Of a stretch of DNA of 51,173 nucleotides, positions 47,631-51,173 are shown in pieces. The notes below the pieces were generated by a model, which saw only the letters and a program-made list of their open reading frames with translations, had not been told where the DNA came from and searched no databases. The position numbers and the translations under genes were made by a program. The stretch's first letter is position 1. The number at the start of each line of letters is the position of its first letter. This DNA is from JBCCFW01 sp039029535 (GTDB lineage Bacteria; Acidobacteriota; JBCCFW01): NCBI GenBank assembly GCA_039029535.1, contig JBCCFW010000033.1, positions 1 through 51,173 of the forward strand, in the 5' to 3' direction.

Positions 47631-47835
47631 GGCACGGGCCGTATCAGTCATCAGTTTCGGGAGAGCGCTCTCCCGAGAGACCTGACCCGCTGCGTCCGTC
47701 AGCGTGGCGGGTCCGTCACCTGCCTTCGGTGGGTGGAGCTTCGAAGCTAGAGCAACAACGCGCCTCGTGGCGCCCCAGTGACGTCTTCGACGTCGAAAGG
47801 CGCCGCGTGCGCCAGCTTCCCGAAGGGGGCAGCAA
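47631..47835 (+). promoter_or_regulatory. structured leader between ftsA and ftsZ
   Basis: The only sizeable gap in the dcw cluster. It contains a perfect 20-bp palindrome (47657-47676), a long hairpin (47684-47713, stem GACCCGC/GCGGGTC with inner CGCTG/CAGCG), a 12-bp palindrome AGCTTCGAAGCT (47737-47748) and a nested structure in which GGCGCC (47769-47774 and 47799-47804) flanks GACGTC-TTC-GACGTC (47780-47794). No obvious open gene and no clear promoter. It could set the higher expression of ftsZ relative to ftsA by folding, processing or operator binding. Confidence 0.7.
47657..47676. repeat. perfect 20-bp palindrome before ftsZ
   Basis: TCGGGAGAGC followed immediately by its reverse complement, with no spacer. 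A dyad of this size in a GC-rich genome suits a dimeric repressor or a hairpin when transcribed. No T-run follows. Confidence 0.8.
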
Positions 47836-49071
47836 GTGATCACCATTGACGAGAACGACCAGAAGAAGGGACTCCAGTACGCCCTGGACGAAGGCGTGAC
47901 TTACGGAGCCAACATCAAGGTCATCGGCGTCGGCGGCGCCGGTGGCAACGCGGTCAACCGCATGATCGACGTCGGCCTCGCCGGTGTCGAGTTCATCGTG
48001 GCCAACACCGACGTGCAGGCCCTGCGCAACTCCAAGGCCAGCGTGAAGCTGCAGATCGGCAGCAAGATCACGCGTGGTCTCGGTGCCGGCGCGACGCCCG
48101 AAGTCGGCCGTCAGGCGGCGCTCGAGGACACCGACAAGATCATCGAGGTCCTCGAGGGGGCGGACATGGTCTTCATCACCGCGGGCATGGGCGGCGGCAC
48201 CGGTACCGGTGCGGCTCCCATCATCTCGAGCCTCGCTGCCGAGCTGGGTGCGCTGGCGGTGGCCGTCGTGACCAAGCCCTTCGTCTTCGAGGGCAAGCAG
48301 CGTCTCGAGGCGGCCGACAAGGGCCTGGCCGAGCTCCACGACTCGGTGGACACGGTCATCACCATTCCGAACCAGCGCCTGCTGCTCACGGTCGACCGTG
48401 GCACGCCGCTGCAGGAGTCCTTCCAGCTCGCCGACGACGTGCTGCGTCAGGCGGTGCAGGGCATCTCCGACCTCATCACCGTGCCCGGCGAGATCAACCT
48501 CGACTTCGCCGACGTCAAGACCATCATGAGCGGCATGGGCATGGCGGTCATGGGCACGGGCATCGCCAAGGGCGAGCAGCGTGCGGTCGAAGCGGCCAAC
48601 AAGGCCATCTCGAGCCCGCTCCTCGAGGAGGCCTCCATCGAGGGCGCCCGCGGCATCCTCATCAACATCACCGGTGGTGAGGACATGACGCTCTACGAGG
48701 TCTCCGAGGCCGCAGAGATCGTCCACGAGCACGCCCACCCCGAGGCGCAGATCATCTTCGGCACCGTCATCGACAAGAAGATGTCGGACAGCGTGAAGAT
48801 CACGGTCATCGCCACGGGCTTCGAGACGGCCTTCAGCCAGCCGGCGCCGCAGAAGGTGGAGACCAAGGTCCACCCCATGCCGTCGGCGGCCCAGCGCATG
48901 GGTCTCCCGGGGGTCCCGCAGGGGGACAAGGTTCCGCCCTTCCTCCGGGGAACTCCGGCCCGCGCCGCCCAGCCCATGACGGGCTACGAGGCGGCCATGA
49001 AGAAGGACGGGACGCGGTCCGACGCCAAGGACCTCGACGTTCCGACCTTCCTCCGCAACCAGATGGACTGA
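47836..49071 (+). CDS. ftsZ: tubulin-like division GTPase FtsZ
   Basis: 411 aa, GTG start with a GGGGG tract about 12 bp upstream. N-terminal tail MITIDENDQKKGLQYALDEGV, then the GTPase core: IKVIGVGGAGGNAVNRM, VANTDVQAL, the tubulin signature GGGTGTG (119-125), T7 loop region NLDFADVKTIM. A fairly short linker of about 60 residues (KVETKVHPMPSAAQ to MKKDG) leads to the conserved tail DLDVPTFLRNQ that binds FtsA and other partners. It polymerises into the Z-ring. Its separation from ftsA by a palindrome-rich gap suggests an independent expression signal. Confidence 0.97.
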   Translation: MITIDENDQKKGLQYALDEGVTYGANIKVIGVGGAGGNAVNRMIDVGLAGVEFIVANTDVQALRNSKASVKLQIGSKITRGLGAGATPEVGRQAALEDTDKIIEVLEGADMVFITAGMGGGTGTGAAPIISSLAAELGALAVAVVTKPFVFEGKQRLEAADKGLAELHDSVDTVITIPNQRLLLTVDRGTPLQESFQLADDVLRQAVQGISDLITVPGEINLDFADVKTIMSGMGMAVMGTGIAKGEQRAVEAANKAISSPLLEEASIEGARGILINITGGEDMTLYEVSEAAEIVHEHAHPEAQIIFGTVIDKKMSDSVKITVIATGFETAFSQPAPQKVETKVHPMPSAAQRMGLPGVPQGDKVPPFLRGTPARAAQPMTGYEAAMKKDGTRSDAKDLDVPTFLRNQMD

Positions 49072-49078
49072 CTCTGAT

Positions 49079-49173
49079 CCGGGCTCTGGCCCGGGTCCCT
49101 CCGCCGGCTCGTGCCGGCGGAGCTACAACCAGACCGTAGAACGGGGCCCTCCGGCGCGCGCGTCGGGGGGCCC
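49079..49173 (+). terminator. tandem GC hairpins downstream of ftsZ
   Basis: Three consecutive perfect or near-perfect stems: CCGGGC/GCCCGG (49079-49094), CTCCGCCGGC/GCCGGCGGAG around TCGT (49099-49122) and GGGCCC...GGGCCC with inner CCG/CGG (49144-49173). None has a clear U-run, so these may be U-less terminators or 3'-end stabilisers. They mark the end of the dcw cluster. Confidence 0.5.
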
Positions 49174-49209
49174 TTCGCTCGTCGCTGGAGCTTCCCGTCG
49201 TCGATGGAG

Positions 49210-49239
49210 TTGCCCGTCGCCCGAGCGCCTTGTCATGAT
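49210..49239 (+). promoter_or_regulatory. candidate promoter for the PHP gene
   Basis: TTGCCC (49210-49215) and CATGAT (49234-49239) are 18 bp apart and resemble -35/-10 boxes. The predicted transcription start falls at or near ATG 49246, which has no Shine-Dalgarno, so the message may be leaderless. Confidence 0.35.
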
Positions 49240-49245
49240 CTCTCG

Positions 49246-50136
49246 ATGAGCTCGATGTCGACCGAGGAGGACCCACTGGAAGCCGTGCTCGAGCGCCCCT
49301 GCGATCTCCACATGCACTCGACCTGCTCCGACGGTCGTCTCGCTCCTGCCGAGATGATGGAGCGGGCGGCTCGCACGGGGCTGGGTCTCGTCTCCCTCAC
49401 CGACCACGACACGGTCTCCGGCCTGGCCGAGGCGTCCGAGGCCGCCACGCGTCTGGGCCTGAGGTTCGTGTCGGGCATCGAGCTGACCTGCCGGCACCCG
49501 CGCTACAAGACGCTGCACTTCCTCGGGCACGGCCTGGACCCCGAGTCCGAGCAGCTGCGGAGCCGGCTGGACGAGCAGGTGCAGGCGCGGCGACGGCGGC
49601 TGGACGCCATCCTCGCCAAGCTGGCGAGCGAGGGGATCGAGCTGACCGTCGAGGAGGTCCTCGAGCAGGCCGGGAGCTCGCCGATCGGGCGTCCTCACGT
49701 GGCGGACGCCCTGGTGAAGCGCGGGGACGTGCGGAGCCGGCGGGAGGCCTTCGACCGCTGGCTCTCCGACCGGGGGCCGGCGGGAGTGGCCGCCGAGGCC
49801 ATGAGCCCGGAGGAGGGCATCGAGCTGCTCCACGCCGCGGGCGCGCTGGTGTCCTGGGCCCATCCGCCGACCTTTGTCGAGGACCTGCTCCCCGAGCTGG
49901 TGGCGGCGGGGCTCGACGGCATCGAGGTCAAGCACCCGGGTGTCCCGGCAGCCCGTCAGGCGCTCCATGCTCGGCTCGCTGAGCAGCACGGGCTGCTGGA
50001 GGTGGGCGGTTCCGACTGCCATGGCGACCAGCAGGGTCTTTCGGCCTTGCGCGCCAAGCGCGTGCCAGGCACGGTGGGCGCGCAGCTCCTGGCGCGGCTG
50101 GGAGAGCGAGCCGTCACGGCGGATTCGACGACATGA
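49246..50136 (+). CDS. PHP-domain phosphoesterase (TrpH/YciV-like)
   Basis: 296 aa. Start ATG 49246 chosen because the PHP domain begins soon after; upstream codons in this frame fall in the terminator region. Metal-binding motifs in order: DLHMHSTCSDG (Asp20, His22, His24), TDHDT (Asp53, His54, Asp55), GIELTC, HFLGHGLD, GRPHVADALV, SWAHPP, GIEVKHPG, and GSDCHGD. The set matches trinuclear PHP enzymes such as the 3',5'-nucleotide phosphatase/5'-3' exoribonuclease RNase AM. Substrate (pAp or short RNA) is from family knowledge. Its stop overlaps the MBL gene (ATGA), suggesting co-translation. Confidence 0.9.
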   Translation: MSSMSTEEDPLEAVLERPCDLHMHSTCSDGRLAPAEMMERAARTGLGLVSLTDHDTVSGLAEASEAATRLGLRFVSGIELTCRHPRYKTLHFLGHGLDPESEQLRSRLDEQVQARRRRLDAILAKLASEGIELTVEEVLEQAGSSPIGRPHVADALVKRGDVRSRREAFDRWLSDRGPAGVAAEAMSPEEGIELLHAAGALVSWAHPPTFVEDLLPELVAAGLDGIEVKHPGVPAARQALHARLAEQHGLLEVGGSDCHGDQQGLSALRAKRVPGTVGAQLLARLGERAVTADSTT

Positions 50137-51047
50137 AGCTCGATCACACCGATGGAGGGCAGACGACCTTCCTGGTCCGCTTCCGCGGGGTCCGGGGGAG
50201 CCATCCGGTCACCCGACCGGGCGCGCTCTACTTCGGCGGACACACCTCCTGCATCGAGGTGCAGACGGGGGACCTTCGCATCGTCTTCGACCTGGGCTCG
50301 GGCTGCATTCCCCTGGGAGAGGAGTTGGCCGAGGAGGAGACCGACCCCATCCGTCTCCTGGTTCTCGTCACGCACCTGCACCATGACCACACCATGGGCT
50401 TCCCCTTCTTCGCGCCGGCCTATGCGTCGGACACGAGCCTGACCCTGACGGGACCGGGGTTGGGTGGGCGGAGCTTCCAGGGCCTGCTCGAGATGGCGCA
50501 CGGCACGCCGTTCTTCCCCGTGCCGCCCGAGAAGATGCCGGCGCACAAGACCTACCTCACCTTGGGTCACCAGGAGGTCTTGAGCTGGGCCTCACCCGAC
50601 GAGCCGGTGCGTCGGCGGCAGCCCGACGAGGAGATCCCCGACGAGGAGCTGGTCATCCGGACCTTCCGGAACCTGGACCACCCCGATGGCGGCGTCTTGA
50701 ACTACCGCCTCGAGCGGGCCGGCCGATCGCTCGTCCTGGCGACCGATGTCGAGGGCGGGACGGGTGAGAAGGGGGACACGACCCTGGTCGAGTTCGCCAA
50801 GGACACCGACCTCCTCATTCACGACGCCCAGTACACCGATGAGGAGTATGCGAGCCGGACGGGCTGGGGACACTCGACCTGGCGGATGGCCATCGAGGCG
50901 GCGAAGGCCGCGCAAGCTCGGCGTCTGGTGCTGTACTCCCACGACCCATCACACGACGACGTCGAGGTCGAAGACATCGAGAGACGCACTCGAGAGCTCT
51001 TCTCGGCGTCGATCGCGGCGTCCGAGGGCCTGGAAATCCGGCTCTAG
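50133..51047 (+). CDS. MBL-fold metal-dependent hydrolase
   Basis: 304 aa, ATG overlapping the PHP stop. Metallo-beta-lactamase fold with RFRGVRGSHPVTRPGALYFGGHTSCIEV at the start, the zinc motif THLHHDH (His81, His83, Asp85, His86), LVLATDVEGG (metal-bridging Asp region), LLIHDAQYTDEEYASRTGWGHST and VLYSHDPSHDD. The N-terminus and the DAQY/GWGHS segment resemble phosphodiesterases and sensor-associated MBL proteins related to RNase Z. The pairing with a PHP phosphoesterase hints at a nucleotide or RNA substrate. No signal peptide, so cytoplasmic. Confidence 0.85.
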   Translation: MKLDHTDGGQTTFLVRFRGVRGSHPVTRPGALYFGGHTSCIEVQTGDLRIVFDLGSGCIPLGEELAEEETDPIRLLVLVTHLHHDHTMGFPFFAPAYASDTSLTLTGPGLGGRSFQGLLEMAHGTPFFPVPPEKMPAHKTYLTLGHQEVLSWASPDEPVRRRQPDEEIPDEELVIRTFRNLDHPDGGVLNYRLERAGRSLVLATDVEGGTGEKGDTTLVEFAKDTDLLIHDAQYTDEEYASRTGWGHSTWRMAIEAAKAAQARRLVLYSHDPSHDDVEVEDIERRTRELFSASIAASEGLEIRL

Positions 51048-51173
51048 GGGGCCCGGAGCACCCATGAGTCTCCGGCTGCGTGGCCGGATCTGCTGCCTGC
51101 GAAGGGCGTACTCGCTTCTCGGTCCTCAACGCACCGTCAAGTGCGCCTCCGGGCCTCGCCGCTACGTTCGCCC
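51048..51173 (+). other. tail of window; possible truncated reading frame
   Basis: A short perfect hairpin TCCGGC/GCCGGA (51071-51088) has no T-run. A frame from ATG 51064 (MSLRLRGRICCLRRAYS) stays open to the window edge, but it is only 36 codons with no ribosome site, so I cannot call it a gene. Confidence 0.3.

Overview
High-GC bacterial DNA (about two thirds G+C by eye) that looks like one chromosomal contig, probably metagenome-derived because it opens with a perfect fold-back repeat. The core is a complete division and cell wall (dcw) cluster with a meso-diaminopimelate-type MurE and both FtsA and FtsZ, so the host is a rod-like or coccoid peptidoglycan-walled bacterium. TonB-type domains, exported periplasmic proteins, a tricorn protease, an S9 peptidase, DUF3857/transglutaminase proteins, a Ser/Thr kinase and HTH-STAND-TPR proteins suggest a diderm such as Acidobacteriota (Thermoanaerobaculia-like) or a related high-GC phylum. 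That placement is inference from gene content; no rRNA is present to confirm it.

Layout. 1-314: terminal 86-bp inverted repeat fused to the 3' end of a Nudix hydrolase gene. 336-2294: a CBM9/DOMON-like protein, a small unknown and a RimK-type ATP-grasp ligase. 2344-9232 (+): MATE exporter, S9 peptidase, NnrS-family membrane protein and a TonB-C/serine hydrolase fusion, tightly spaced. 9303-13945 (-): a small exported protein with its own intrinsic terminator, and two overlapping DUF3857/transglutaminase genes, one of which has lost its catalytic residues. 14134-21700 (+): Ser/Thr kinase with an extracytoplasmic FGE-like domain, HAD phosphatase (apparent CTG start), YccF-like protein, tricorn protease and a cyclic-nucleotide-binding protein. 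31100-21711 (-): an apparent operon of nucleoside phosphorylase, prepilin peptidase, PAS histidine kinase and two paralogous HTH-STAND-TPR ATPases.

31536-49071 (+) is the dcw cluster: mraZ, a 62-codon unknown, rsmH, ftsL, ftsI, murE, murF, mraY, murD, ftsW, murG, murC, murB, ftsQ, ftsA, ftsZ. Almost every junction is a short overlap such as ATGA or GTGA. mraZ is preceded by a candidate promoter and TGGG repeats that resemble MraZ boxes. The enzymes cover every step from UDP-MurNAc to lipid II, then septal synthesis (FtsW/FtsI) and the Z-ring with its membrane anchor; ddl is not in the cluster. The rsmH gene is split by a -1 frameshift at a run of nine A. ftsA and ftsZ are separated by 205 bp dense in palindromes. 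A PHP phosphoesterase and an MBL-fold hydrolase follow ftsZ.

No rRNA, confident tRNA, CRISPR array, insertion sequence or prophage was seen. The strongest leads are the rsmH slippery site, the histidine kinase/double-STAND operon, the active/inactive transglutaminase pair, the kinase with a cysteine-less FGE domain, and the structured ftsA-ftsZ gap.
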